In this document: piece by piece, positions 35,215 through 45,805 of the stretch
Layout of the letters: each line of letters begins with the position of its first letter
Position numbering within the stretch: position 1 is the first letter of the stretch
From: Ephydatia muelleri
Lineage: Eukaryota > Porifera > Demospongiae > Spongillida > Spongillidae
Reading direction: 5' to 3'
NCBI GenBank assembly: GCA_013339895.1
Contig: JABACO010000017.1
Coordinates: 4,529,570-4,593,569 of the forward strand
DNA: 64,000 nt
The notes under the pieces: model-generated
The model's database searches: none
What the model saw: only the letters and a program-made list of their open reading frames with translations
What the model was told of the DNA's origin: nothing
Made by a program: the position numbers and the translations under genes

Positions 35215-36760
35215 ATGAGGACAGCATTATGTTATAGCATCAACATGGATATAATGAAACTGAGCAACGATGCATGCAGCAAGAAATTGTTTTCAATCAT
35301 TCAAGATGTACTCCATTTGCAGTCCTCGTGGATTATGCCTACAAAATTCATCAATAGATACTGATATGTCTACAGATATGTCATGATGAATAGCAAGAAG
35401 TGCTAATCCTGACATTCTTTGCTTTGTCATAGCGGAAGATCTAAGAGAAGTCTTGATTTGTTTCAGATATAGCTAAAGGATCTCTCTGCAGAGCAACTAG
35501 TTACTGGAAGGTGCACAAGATACTGACTAAAGCTTTGATATTAGGGTACATGGAAGTAATTTGTGGCAATGTTCTAGTAGGATTAGATGGTAGACTACTC
35601 TCCTTAAGCTGGTGTTGCCACTTTATTTTCCAGCAATCTAACTCGCTGCTAACACAATGCGGTGATGGAAGGTCATTTTGGTACATCTTGGCAAATTCAT
35701 GAACCTTAGCAAATTCATGTGAATGGCCAGTACAGTGCCTACATCAGCACACATTTTCTCTACAACAGTGAACCACTGTGAATGGTAAGTTTCAATATTG
35801 GTTCTAACATTTAGCAGTGTCACAATCACATCATCAATTTCCTTTACAGCTACTACAATGTCTTTGGTTTCAGCCTGCAAATTTGAAGTAGATATTTAAG
35901 ACAAATGTTGGTCATAACTAGTGCAGAATGAAAGTCAGTCGCAAGTTGCAGGGTTCTAGCATCTGTAACTGAATCGGAGGTCCATAACATGGACCATCAT
36001 TGCAAATGCTCTCTTTATCCACCACACCCATCATATTGCAAACACTTGTTACTTGCAGTGACTTTACTACAGCAAGATTGAGGCAATGAGACACACAGTG
36101 ACTGTATAATGCCAGTGGATACTGTGCAGCAATAAGAGCTTGCTATACCATTCACTAACCAGCCATGCATGTTTCCAGCTCCATCATATGCCTGACCTCG
36201 CAGATTGGACTTGTCCAATCTGTATCTTGCTAGCCAACTCTTGACCATGCAGATATGCCCTGATCACATTCAAAGAACCCCACAAGATCTTCTCTGACTA
36301 AACATATGTCAGGATCAATACGCTTAAGACAAGACTCAGCTGGTCTTTATTGGACACATCAGTAACTTCATCAGCTATCACAGTGAACCATTTTGCCTTT
36401 TGAACCCTCCTTATAATTTCTAATCTGATCTTCAAGAACATCAATGATCTGGTTTGAATAACAGGAGATGTGTAGGTATAGCATTCTTAGCAGCTGTTTT
36501 AAGATGTTCACCATCAACAGTATCACCTGCATCCACTCTGAAATTTAGAAGTGCTCGGAAATTGCCATCTTGATGGTTTTCATGCAGTGTTGAGGGGATC
36601 TTTTTCTATATCTGTTGCATTAATCACAGTGGCCACGTAGAGCAATGTTCTGTTGTCAACACAATACCATTGTTGTAATGATTGAACTAACCTTGTGACG
36701 ATTTGTAGCAATCCTGTCTGACTGAGCTTGTAGCCACCTTTTTTTGGGCTAGAGATGCGT
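35215..36760 (-). pseudogene. hAT transposase (DUF4371/ZMYM-like), copy A1
   Basis: Minus-strand blocks in order from about 36760. A DUF4371-like region contains DPDICLVREDLVGFFECDQG. Next come RLDKSNLRGQAYDGAGNMHG and blocks around WFTVVEKM and KEIDDVI. The hATC dimerisation region at 35480-35290 corresponds to SAERSFS..KTS..S.MTKQRMSGL. Frames change several times. Relative to A2 there is an extra AT pair in the hATC region and about 150 bp missing near 36000. This is a dead DNA transposon gene shared by both direct copies. Confidence 0.75.
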
Positions 36761-36784
36761 ATTGCTGAAATATTGTGAATTTAA

Positions 36785-37648
36785 CGGTATCAGGGGGAGG
36801 GATCGCTGCCATGTTTTGTGGACCTATAGGTCCTTCATAATCAAGGACAGTCTTTTAACTGGGTCATGTACCGAATGGTACGTACGTTGCAAGAAGTTAA
36901 ACTTGGTATGGTCCTTTCTCCCTCAGAAGATCGGTTGAGAGCTGGTGGAAGCCTGTGTGACACGCGTCTGAAGGTCCAGGTTCTTCTGCACACTTGTGAG
37001 TGCTGTACTCACCAGCCCGTATCTATCTCCTTCCCACAGGTTTGCTGGCAATGTACCACTATATCCATCAGCAAGGTCTTAATGAGTGATGGTGCCGGCT
37101 TCAGCTGTGAAGGAGCCAAAGGAGTGTCCATGATGCAGCATGGACACTTGACCTCACTGCAGTTGGAGGCCATGCACCCGTGTATGATATGTCGATGCAG
37201 CCACAATTGTCAGGCACAAGGGACACTGAAGTTGGTCCAGTACGTCTGGATTGTTGGTACTGGCAAGTATATGGTCTTGTGCTGAGAAGCCTGTCTGCAT
37301 GACAGGGGCTATTCCACGTAAATCTGAGCTGGACAGCCTGTGGTGGTTTTGGATGACATATCTCTGAGTACTAATACGTAAATGTACATGCAGTATATAT
37401 ATATTTTTATATTACCATGCAGTCAACTACTGTGTGGGCCTTCCACTCAAAAGGAATGCCATGTTTGTGGTGATCAAAAGGATGGTGGTGGGTGGGTGCC
37501 AATTGTGTCCAGGGAGGTGTTGATAAGGAATTTGGAGTGCAAATCCTCTGCAAACTGTCTGCAGTTATATCTTTTTGGCTTTATCCTCCACCATAGATTA
37601 AAATATTAGTAACACAAACAAAATCAGCGATCCCTCCCCCTGATACCG
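36785..37648 (-). mobile_element. TTAA-flanked element with a RAG1 N-terminal-like zinc module
   Basis: Perfect 24-bp inverted repeats CGGTATCAGGGGGAGGGATC(GCTG) lie at 36785 and 37648 and are flanked on both sides by TTAA (36781-36784, 37649-37652). On the minus strand, degraded frames read RQFAEDLHSKFLIN..THPPPS and FEWKAHT (RAG1: IDV..IHPTEFC, MEWHPHT). LQCPLC, then VKCPCC follow, and a block SQLKPAPSLIKTLLMDIVVH with CQQTCGKEIDTGW..H-K-C. The last part resembles the RAG1 zinc/RING dimerisation region (CPSC..SPVKSFLNILNSLMVKCP). Similar modules are known from Chapaev and N-RAG-TP-like transposons, and Chapaev uses TWAA targets. At 864 bp the element is non-autonomous. Frame changes are evident. 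Confidence 0.6.
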
Positions 37649-38442
37649 TTAAATGGGGGTTGAGGTGTGTGGGTGTGGGGTGGTTGCTGCTGAGACTTTG
37701 ATTTTGTTGGTGTGCTATGTAAATTCCATGCTATTTATGTAATTTTGTATGAAATAATTATATTATACACCTTTATTTTTTTTCATACACGTGGCTACAG
37801 TTGGTGTTTGTGACGTCATTTTGGGCTATATATTTCTGTGTGGATGTGTGTTATTATATACCTGTCTGTCGATTGGTGACCACAGCTGCCGGTGCCGACT
37901 TCCTTTCTTAAAGGCTGCGTACGACCTTGGAATTATAAGGTACATGTACGTATATATTATTTCTGTACTAGGGGCCTTACTTGCTGTACATTTATAAGGG
38001 AGCTGTTACGTTAGACTTCCCTGACGTGACGAAGTCGGGGTGGCATATGAATTACACAGAGAGCGTGGCGCTTCACACGCCGGGCCCCCAGCTTCGCGGT
38101 TTCAGACTACGCCCAATACGTGTTTACCCAACGCACTATCACAAATCTTGGTACATTATATGTTAGGATGATACCCGCAAAAGGCGAAGGTTGGATCATG
38201 TTTGGCCATAGATTAAAGACCTGTAACGATAGGTGCGCTCTTATTGCGGCATTCGGCTGGAAAACAGGTGACGGGGCTGAGAAGTTAGTCACGAAAGGAG
38301 AGGAATCCACTCTGCTGATTAGGGCTATGCACGAGGAGTATCACTTCAAGGCTGTCCAGTCCTCGAGTCGACGACTGACGGGGCTGGATCTGAATCATTG
38401 TGGAGAGAGCGGCTTTGTTTGAGGCTTGTGTGTGTAAAATGG

Positions 38443-38574
38443 CATACACGAGGCGACTTCCTGCCGACTTGTCGCATGCAACTCAATGAATATGGGTAAA
38501 AGATCAGTAAACTAAAGAATTACGGAACTTGTACCCATGTTAGTCGGCAGGAAGTCCCCCCCCCCCCGTGTATG
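38443..38574. repeat. Hairpin or mini-MITE with 26-bp arms
   Basis: CATACACGAGGCGACTTCCT(GCCGAC) at 38443-38468 is inverted at 38543-38574, where the right arm has a run of 12 C inserted. The loop holds a second, weaker inverted pair (TATGGGTA / TACCCATG). Confidence 0.8.
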
Positions 38575-39154
38575 CGCGGATAGTGTGTCTATGTTCGTTT
38601 CTTTTTTGGGTAGTTTGGCTAGGCCGTTTAAGACAAAAGAGACTCCTGTCAACAATGCGCCGACAGTGACGGACGGGCTTACTTTGTTAGAATTTCACAC
38701 CTTTTTCACTCAGTCCGGCGCACTCAGTCCGAAGTTGGTGCGGCCAATCACGGGCGTGGCAAATTGCAGGCCGGCACTTGACCAGGGGAGGGTGCGGGAG
38801 GGGGGGCACCCCTCCCGCACAGCTAAGGGGTATGGGGAGCTAGCGCTTTTTTTTGCGTTGGAAAAACTCAGAAAGCTACGCAACTAGTAGCCAATATTAG
38901 CCATATTGTTTATACGCGTACAATGCAAGTTACAACAATAGTTGGTGGAGGTGGCATGGGTGTCCCGATGCTCAGTCCAGATAACCTCTAGCAATTTTAT
39001 ACACAAGCATCTTGAAGTTTTATACTGTGACTGACGAACGTACGCGTACAGTTACATAATACATGCTCGCTGTAGTTAGATACGCCGATAGTTAAACACG
39101 AGGTCCTGCACTGTCTCCCGAAAGCCTTTAATCTGACCCAGTTTTAGGTTTAAG

Positions 39155-39176
39155 CCCCCCCCCCCCCCCCCCCCCC
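39155..39176. repeat. Homopolymer C22
   Basis: Uninterrupted run of 22 C. Confidence 0.98.
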
Positions 39177-40237
39177 AGTTTTTCAACCTTCTCTAGTGTC
39201 TGTGTGCCTGCTAAGGTAGGAGGCTATCCAGGGTTTGAGACCTCTAGGGGAGCTGCAGTAGCACTGCATGCAGCGGCTCCACATGCCATCTCCAAGTAGT
39301 CCCATGAGGCTGGCTCTTCAAGTGCCAAGCACTTTGGTCACCTCTGTGCCACTGATCCTTGCTCCACAGTACAGTACCTAGGTTGGGAAGGAGTTACGAT
39401 TGACCCCAGGAAGGGGTGTAGACTGGAGACATTGTCCGAGGGTGGCATCATCTTCACTGCATCTGCTTTGTGCCCACTCAAAATTCTTCTGACTTTGTGC
39501 TCCCAGCATGACTTGACTGTAGGCGTTGGTGTAACCATGGCCACCACTTAGCTTGTGCCTTGGCCTGATTGGGAGTGGCAGGACTTCAGAATGGGATTCC
39601 ATACTATGCCGCCAATCACATGCTTGAATCTGATCTTCCAGAATGCGGGCAAAAGAAGCCATGCACCCTCTCAGCTTACAGAACACTGATTTTGTGTCAG
39701 GCTAGAATTTAACAACCAGCTGGAAGTCATTCAGACATCTGAGCTCTGGCTTGAATAGTTCTGTGCAGAGTTGTATGCAGGCCTGTTGAAGGACTGATCT
39801 GGCTTGGGTTCACTGGAAGAAATATATACAGTATCTATAGCTTGTTGTCAAGGTAATTGGGTGCACTCAGAGGATTACCAGGGCCAGATAAATCACATGC
39901 CCCTATAGATGGCTCATCAGTTCGTGTGTTCTGGAAGCAAATGATTGAAAATCTGCTTGTGTTTATCTGCATCAGTGCATTTGTCAAGTTTTTTGTTTGG
40001 GTAACAAGGGATACATGTTATTTACCACATAGCAGAAAATGTAAACAAGTTACGTGTCATGATGTTGTTTATGTAAGTCACATGATGTAGAATACATACT
40101 GATTCTATTATGTTTTCTGAGTTCATTCATTTGGCGAGTTATTGACAACCATTTTTTTTAAGCACTGTTACTCTCTGAAGCATGCTTATTTAGAACATAC
40201 TTAAATTCAACCTTTCTCTGACAGTGTCCAGCAAGCC

Positions 40238-40870
40238 ATGTCGCGTGTCAACGAAGACTATGTGACCACTCCATCTACTGGTGCTGCTTCCCATGTGACC
40301 ACTCCATCTGCTGGTGCTGCTTCCCATGTGACCACTCCATCTGCTGGTGCTGCTTCCCATGTGACCACTTCATCTGCTGGTGCTGCTTCCCATGTGAACA
40401 CTTCATCTGCTGGTGATGCTTCTAAAGTGACCACTCCATCTGCTGGTGCTGCTTCCCATGTGACCACTTCATCTGCTGGTGATGCTTCTAAAGTGACCAC
40501 TCCATCTGCTGGTGCTGCTTCCCATGTGACCACTCCATCTGCTGGTGCTGCTTCCCATGTGACCACTTCATCTGCTGGTGCTGCTTCCCATGTGACCACT
40601 TCATCTGCTGGTGATGCTTCTAAAGTGACCACTCCATCTGCTGGTGCTGCTTCCCATGTGACCACTCCATCTGCTGGTGATGCGTCTAAAGTGACCACTC
40701 CATCTGCTGGTGCTGCTTCCCATGTGACCACTCCATCTGCTGGTGCTGCTTCCAAAGGGAATGGTAAGCCTAAGGAGTATATTAATGTTTATTTTATTAA
40801 AGGCATTGGATGGGGCCCATCAGGAAGTATTATTATTGGAAGTGTCCATGGATTACAATATATAGATTAA
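40238..40870 (+). CDS. Thr/Ser/Ala-rich 11-residue repeat protein
   Basis: An open frame of 210 residues with an ATG at 40238. About fifteen tandem units of 11 residues follow the pattern VTTPSAGAASH, with V-T-T-S-SAG and AGDASK variants. The 33-bp units keep frame throughout. The unit is rich in Thr/Ser, as in O-glycosylated stalks. The tail is GNGKPKEY before a probable GTAAGC donor at about 40763. It lies on the same strand as, and 2.1 kb upstream of, the A' ZU5 exons, with a short candidate exon between, so it may be the N-terminal part of that gene. No signal peptide is seen; upstream sequence ends TGACAG before TGTCCAGC, so the exon may start about 40225. Confidence 0.5.
   Translation: MSRVNEDYVTTPSTGAASHVTTPSAGAASHVTTPSAGAASHVTTSSAGAASHVNTSSAGDASKVTTPSAGAASHVTTSSAGDASKVTTPSAGAASHVTTPSAGAASHVTTSSAGAASHVTTSSAGDASKVTTPSAGAASHVTTPSAGDASKVTTPSAGAASHVTTPSAGAASKGNGKPKEYINVYFIKGIGWGPSGSIIIGSVHGLQYID
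40250..40755 (+). repeat. 33-bp coding minisatellite
   Basis: Tandem 33-bp units GTGACCACTCCATCTGCTGG(TGCTGCTTCCCAT). Variants (TCATCTGC, GATGCTTCTAAA) recur in blocks, indicating multi-unit duplications. The frame is open on both strands. Confidence 0.97.
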
Positions 40871-41189
40871 TTATGACCATTTTAAGTGAATCTGATGTCT
40901 ACTTACAAACAAATACCAGTCCTATATTTAGCAATTTGCTTTTTAACACAACTATCTCCTATATACCACCAACTTTCTTGTAGAGAATGTTTTTTTTTTT
41001 TTTTGTTTCATTGCTTTTTTTTAATAACTGGGTTAGTATACTTTTTAAATACTTCAAAAAACACAGCACACATACATTTCTAATTATATGATGAAATATT
41101 GTTATGGGGTCAAATCCAATGAGACTTAATGTGTTTCATTCTGCCCACCTCCCAAAATAATAATAACAAATATACAGCATCCACAGCAG

Positions 41190-41296
41190 GCAAACGATGT
41201 CAGCAAAAGCAAGAGCTAAGCATATCATTTGATGGAGATGGTAGTGTGGAAGGTCTCACCAACTTACTGAAGAGTGATGAAGAAGTGAAAAAAACA
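41190..41296 (+). other. Candidate exon, maybe of the ZU5 gene
   Basis: A block from CACAGCAG to GTAAGA reads KRCQQKQELSISFDGDGSVE and continues to KSDEEVKKT. Good splice consensus on both sides and the position between the repeat ORF and the ZU5 exon support a gene link. No domain is recognised. Confidence 0.35.
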
Positions 41297-41535
41297 GTAA
41301 GAGTTGTTTACATTTTATCTCACTATTGTGCAAGCAAGTTCCTTTTATTTTATTTCAAGCCAAGAGGAGAAGGGACCACTGTACGCAGCCTAGATTACCA
41401 GGAAGTATCTAGTCATGGTAATGTGGGGATGGTGAGGACTGGGGACTGGAAACATGGGTATTTGAGACTTGGAGCATGTGAATGTGTACTAAGATAACCA
41501 ATGATGTTAGTATGGTTCTGGCCCCTTTGTCTATA

Positions 41536-42143
41536 CGGGGTGTCCACAAATGAATGCAACACTTTTAAATGAATGTAATTCCTTGATGTGATTATCACTC
41601 TAAATTATACAGCGACTAAGATAGGCAAATACGAACAGCTTTATTAAAATTCGATTACCTAATAGTTCAAAAGATAAAATCAAATAACTTGCAATTGATT
41701 AATGTGATACAATAATGTACGACAACGTTTTATTAATTGCAAGTGTGATAAACTTTGATGGAAGATTGGCATTTTACTAGTTAATATTCAAACAAACTTG
41801 AAAATGCTAATAGACCACTAGAAATTACTTTGAGTTTTAATAACTCACCACTACATAATTCAATACCAAATAAATGACTAATTGTTAAAATTAATTATAC
41901 CTTGGCAGTTTCAACGTTAATAACTTATAAGATAACTCACTACTAAACTCAGTAACTTGAAATCAGTGCTGTTCCACCACATTCAGATATTCCGTTACTT
42001 ATTAATAATCGAATATCAAGGGTTTTTATATAACTACTTAACCGTAGTATTTGCCTAAGTACTGTAATGTATGCTCAAAAAATCAAACTTTAATCCTGAG
42101 CTATAGTGATTTAAAAGTGTTGCATTCATTTGCGGACACCCGG
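41536..42143. mobile_element. Mariner-type MITE with TA target duplication
   Basis: Ends CGGGGTGTCCACAAATGAAT and, inverted, CGGGTGTCCGCAAATGAATG, continuing through CAACACTTTTAAAT (about 35 bp), lie at 41536 and 42143. Both are flanked by TA (41534-41535, 42144-42145). The core is about 540 bp, very AT-rich and non-coding. Confidence 0.9.
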
Positions 42144-42845
42144 TATATAGCATTGCATGTGATGTAGAACCATATTATTATGGTGGCTAAGATCTGCCAC
42201 ATATATGTACCTTCCCTCCATATAGCAGGGATAACTGCTGTACTTCAGTTTATAATAATTTCTACATGTATAAGACAAAATGAATTATTGGCAGTGAAAG
42301 TCCCTCTAGTTCAGTCTGACAGCACAATGTAGAAGCCCAATCACCATTTTCTCAGCCTTCATTTCTTAGCAGTCAGCTTGGAGGGTAATAACAGGGCAAT
42401 ATGAGCTTGGAGGGTAATAACAGGGCAATGTGGGGTCATAAAGCAGGCAATTTATGTAATATGAATGACATCTGCCTTGTGCCATCACATAGGTATGCAA
42501 TGTCAATGCTTTTGCAATGAAAATTGCTATTTGTTTGTATAATTGATTATTTTGTGTATATCATGGATACATAGCTCATGGATAACTAACTACATGTATG
42601 TGTCCTCATATTGTACCACACTCTGCTTTACCTCACCAACTCCAGTTCATGTCACTCATCCATTTGTCTCCGCCCTGTTTTTTTTCAATGCACTAAATGT
42701 AGAAATTACCTCCCATAAAACATCATTAAACAGAGCAACAGTCTAGAAATTGATGATGTATGCAATTTTAGTACAATTGGTATGTTTTTCTGCTGATTGA
42801 CATGACAAGCCAGAGTATGTGCTGTCCTTTTTATTGCCCTTGCAG

Positions 42846-44756
42846 ATCAGGAAATCAAAATTCTCTCCAGAGAAACCTGCTTATATAATTGGACACATGG
42901 TGGAATTATGATGGAAGTTCCTAGTGGTTGTCTGCCTGAAGATGTTGCTGAGTGCAGATTGAAGGTCGCTGCATCTTTGGGCACAGATATCTTGCTACCA
43001 GAGGACACAACACTTGTGAGTGCAGTCTACCACATCATTACACCTCCAAATGTAAAGCGATTAAAGAAGCCAGTTACAATCCACATACAGCATTGTGCTG
43101 GTTTGAAGCCAGGGGAAGAAGATAAACTTTCTTTTGTTGTTGCAAAAGAAGGAGCAACTAAATTTGAGTTCTTGCCTGGAGGTCATTTCTCTTCTGCACA
43201 CGGAAGTATAACACTTCACAGCTTTTCACTCCTTGCCATTGTATCTGATATGCTGTATGGATCTACATATTGTGGTTGTATTTACTATACCAACATTGAG
43301 CCCGATGGCTCCCATGAAGTCCATATAGTGGTAATTAAGAAGCTCTCACTTGCTTTTCAGGTAGGCTACAGTGATGCTGTTGTGTGATTACAGTCAGTTT
43401 TTGTTTACTTGTATTAGATTGTTTCTGAAGAATACCAGGTCGAGATGCATCATCAAAAGCTTCTTAAATTTGAAACAAATCAAATTGTACTGAAACTCCC
43501 AGACTGCAGTCCAGATGGATGGAAGCTTATACCCATTTTGCTTGAGGTAAGTTTAACATTTTTTAGTAGCTTACAATGCCCCTTACTGGTATCCTTCGTT
43601 TACATAGGTGGACAAAGATGAAGTGGATTATTTTGTTAACCTTTAATCTATTTTCATCCTTAATTCAGGATGGAAATCCTGAATTAAGGATGACTTTACG
43701 CCGCTCGTATCAACATCAATTCGAACGGTATTGATGATTTTTTTTTTGCTATTTAGCTTCTGTAGGCTTTCTTCTAAACAGCGCTATTCAGTTTAGTCGT
43801 TCAAATTTAGAAAAAAACAATGTTTAGGCTTAGTTTCCTTTTTCGTTCGCAAATACCATCAAAGTCAGGTATAAAGTTGAGGAAAGAGCAGGAAGCTTAC
43901 TTTCAAGATAGAAACTGTTACAAAGATCTGTAAGGAGAGCCAAAAAAGCAAATTCAAGAGTATGGGACACAGGAGATACGAGCATCGAATGAACTCAAGA
44001 CGGACTAAGCGAAGCGAGTCAGAGCGGGTGGTACGATGGTTAGCCTCTGCAAAATAACAATAAAACAGCATTTCTGTCGTTGAGAGCAATGCAGAAATGC
44101 CTGGCATTGGTAGAAATGCTGTCACCAGTACTGTTGGGACATAAAAAGAAGGGGCGGATGCTCGGACAGTGATAATAAATTACACTTTTCTATTATTTTG
44201 AGTACAAGTTTGATAAAAATACAACTTCTAACAAGAGTCTGGAGGTGCTACCACCAATAAGTAGTGAAAAGGAGTAAAATTGATATGTTCAATGCTCTTT
44301 GTAAGCATTCCAAACTATAAATTGCTAATCATTTAATTTATGTAAGCGAGAGCAACGCAACGTGCTTATGCATCCTTGAAGTTTGGGCAGCTTTCTAGAT
44401 GATAAAAATTATTCCATGCTATAGAATGTGTGCACCATTGTTGAAACAAACAGCTTCTATGTTTTAATGATTTTAATTTTCGCAGCAATGGTTGTTATAA
44501 ACGGAAGAACTCACTATCCTGAATTCAGGATTTTACCGATCCTGAATTCAGGATCGTTTCACGCAGATTAAAGATTAAAGGTCTTCCACTACCAAGATTT
44601 CAGCTACATGTCAGGAAGACTTCTCCAGATTCAGAGCCTAAGCGTAACTACTATACTGTGCAATGTTTGAAAACACAAAAGGAAACCTCCTTTGTTCTTC
44701 TGTGTAAGCATGCACAATTGTGCCAAAGCAGAAAGGTTCTGCACAACATTAGTTAG
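42846..44756 (+). CDS. ZU5-like domain protein, exons in copy A'
   Basis: Exon 42846-43360 is fully open. It covers NWTHGGIMMEVPSGCLPEDV, then LLPEDTTLVSAVYHIITPPN, RLKKPVTIHIQHCAG, FEFLPGGHFSSAHGSITLHS and SHEVHIVVIKKLSLAFQ. The GG-x-x-x-VP-G start, PP-N-x-L-x-KPV-I-I-QHCA core and final LHSFS strand fit a ZU5 domain. Exon 43418-43546 reads EEYQVEMHHQKLLKFETNQI. Exon 3 starts at 43608 (VDKDEVDYFVN), is interrupted at 43640 by a 942-bp insertion and resumes at 44582 (LPLPRFQLHVRKTSPDSEP), ending LHNIS-stop at about 44756. ZU5 domains serve in cytoskeletal anchoring and in Death-domain signalling proteins. Apart from the insertion the frame is intact, so this may be the parental gene. Splicing across the insert is untested. 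Confidence 0.72.
43640..44581. mobile_element. Palindrome-ended insertion in the ZU5 exon
   Basis: A 942-bp insert absent from A1 and A2. The outer ends are CCTTTAATC and GATTAAAGG. Next to the left end is a hairpin at 43655-43692 (CATCCTTAATTCAGGA, inverted after 6 bases). Next to the right end are two copies of the 16-bp palindrome ATCCTGAATTCAGGAT (44516-44531, 44539-44554). No transposase is encoded. The family is not recognised. Confidence 0.75.
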
Positions 44757-45742
44757 ATTGATTCATGCCACAGTTACAATTAGAACCTTTCTGTAATGGG
44801 TGTTGCTGTCATGGTAGTTTTGTTCTCACAGGTCCACCACCACCAGCACTCCCCCTTGTCAACAACGGTAAGCTATTTGTGTCTAATTGAACCCCTCAAT
44901 TTGACTCCCATTTATTAACATGGAATCTGATGCACATGGTAACATTATTTCTGTAGCATGGGGTGATAAATTCACTGCACATCAAACATTACTCATCACT
45001 TATACAGAATAGTAATACTCTGCATGAATGTATACCTGTCTTATCTATTGCAAATGTGATACTGATGACATATCATTCATTTGGTACACATATTGATTCA
45101 CTTGTTTCTTCCTCACTAAAGGCATGTCATCTCATGATATTGTGGTACTGAGGGGTAAAAAAACGTGTTTTCAGGGGTGATATATTGTAGAACTGTTACA
45201 GTAATTATTGAAAAGTAAAATTAACAAGTACAGAAGTACAAAACACAATCATCATAGCACTTAGATACCACTTCTTCTCAGGACAGAAACAACGGAGAAA
45301 GTTGCTGCTTTTCCCAATGGGTACCTATTAAGCACATACTTTTTCTCAATGAACTTGAAATCACCAACAGTAGTGACATTTTATTCTTTAGTACTGTAGT
45401 ATATGTGTATCTACTCTTCATTCATATATTTCTTTTCTATTTCAGACAATGTGAATTTAAATTCTCATATGAAGTGAGTTTTCATTTCTCTGGGTGGAGT
45501 TGCTGTATGTTTTTTTCCCCATGTTGTTCTCAACGAGATGGCAATTTAGATGGTCGTTGGGATTAGCAGTAATTCCCGGCTTATACTCTGTGTACTGCGC
45601 ATCTGACCATCCTGGTATCAAGAATATTATTCCACATGTTCTGCCGGTTGTTTTCAATGCCATCAGAGAACAATTTGGCTGGTAGATTTGAAACCACTAC
45701 TTCATAGAACTCTCATACGACTTGTGAAGATTATGTGTATGT
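44757..45742. other. 3' region of the A' ZU5 segment
   Basis: Inverted homologue of A1 32940-33860. Short frames only; no domain recognised. Confidence 0.4.
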
Positions 45743-45805
45743 TACCATTGTGATTATTTGACACAACACTTATGAAATTACAATTATAAAATTATGTTAT
45801 ACATC

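Larger units (their letters stand above)
27564..36890 (+). repeat. Segmental duplication, copy A1
   Basis: Collinear direct repeat of 54251-64000. Homology begins at AACCGTCTT, immediately after the right end of the transposon at 27562, and runs to where the second copy reaches the window end (A1 equivalent about 36890). It contains SREBP-like exons, four minisatellites, a ZU5 pseudogene, a MITE, a hAT transposase and the start of the TTAA element. Differences from A2 are mostly small indels and repeat-number changes. Confidence 0.95.
37653..40237. other. Interval without a recognised gene
   Basis: Open frames at 37981-38422 (plus) and 39338-39686 (minus, containing WRHSMESHSEVLPLPIRP) match nothing I know. 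A GC-rich block at 38745-38830 (GGGTGCGGGAGGGGGGGCAC) resembles in inverted form the one at 53950-54000. A C22 run is at 39155-39176. The hairpin at 38443-38574 is listed separately. Confidence 0.4.

Noticed and set aside
36785-37648. Host RAG1 gene
   Set aside because: The zinc module is inside a short element with inverted repeats and TTAA flanks, is degraded, and lacks any catalytic core.
39338-39686. Minus-strand ORF with WRHSMESHSEVLPLPIRP as a gag- or RT-like fragment
   Set aside because: No motif I can tie to any element family; left as unassigned.
40250-40755. CRISPR-like regular repeat spacing
   Set aside because: Units are directly adjacent 33-bp coding repeats with no unique spacers.
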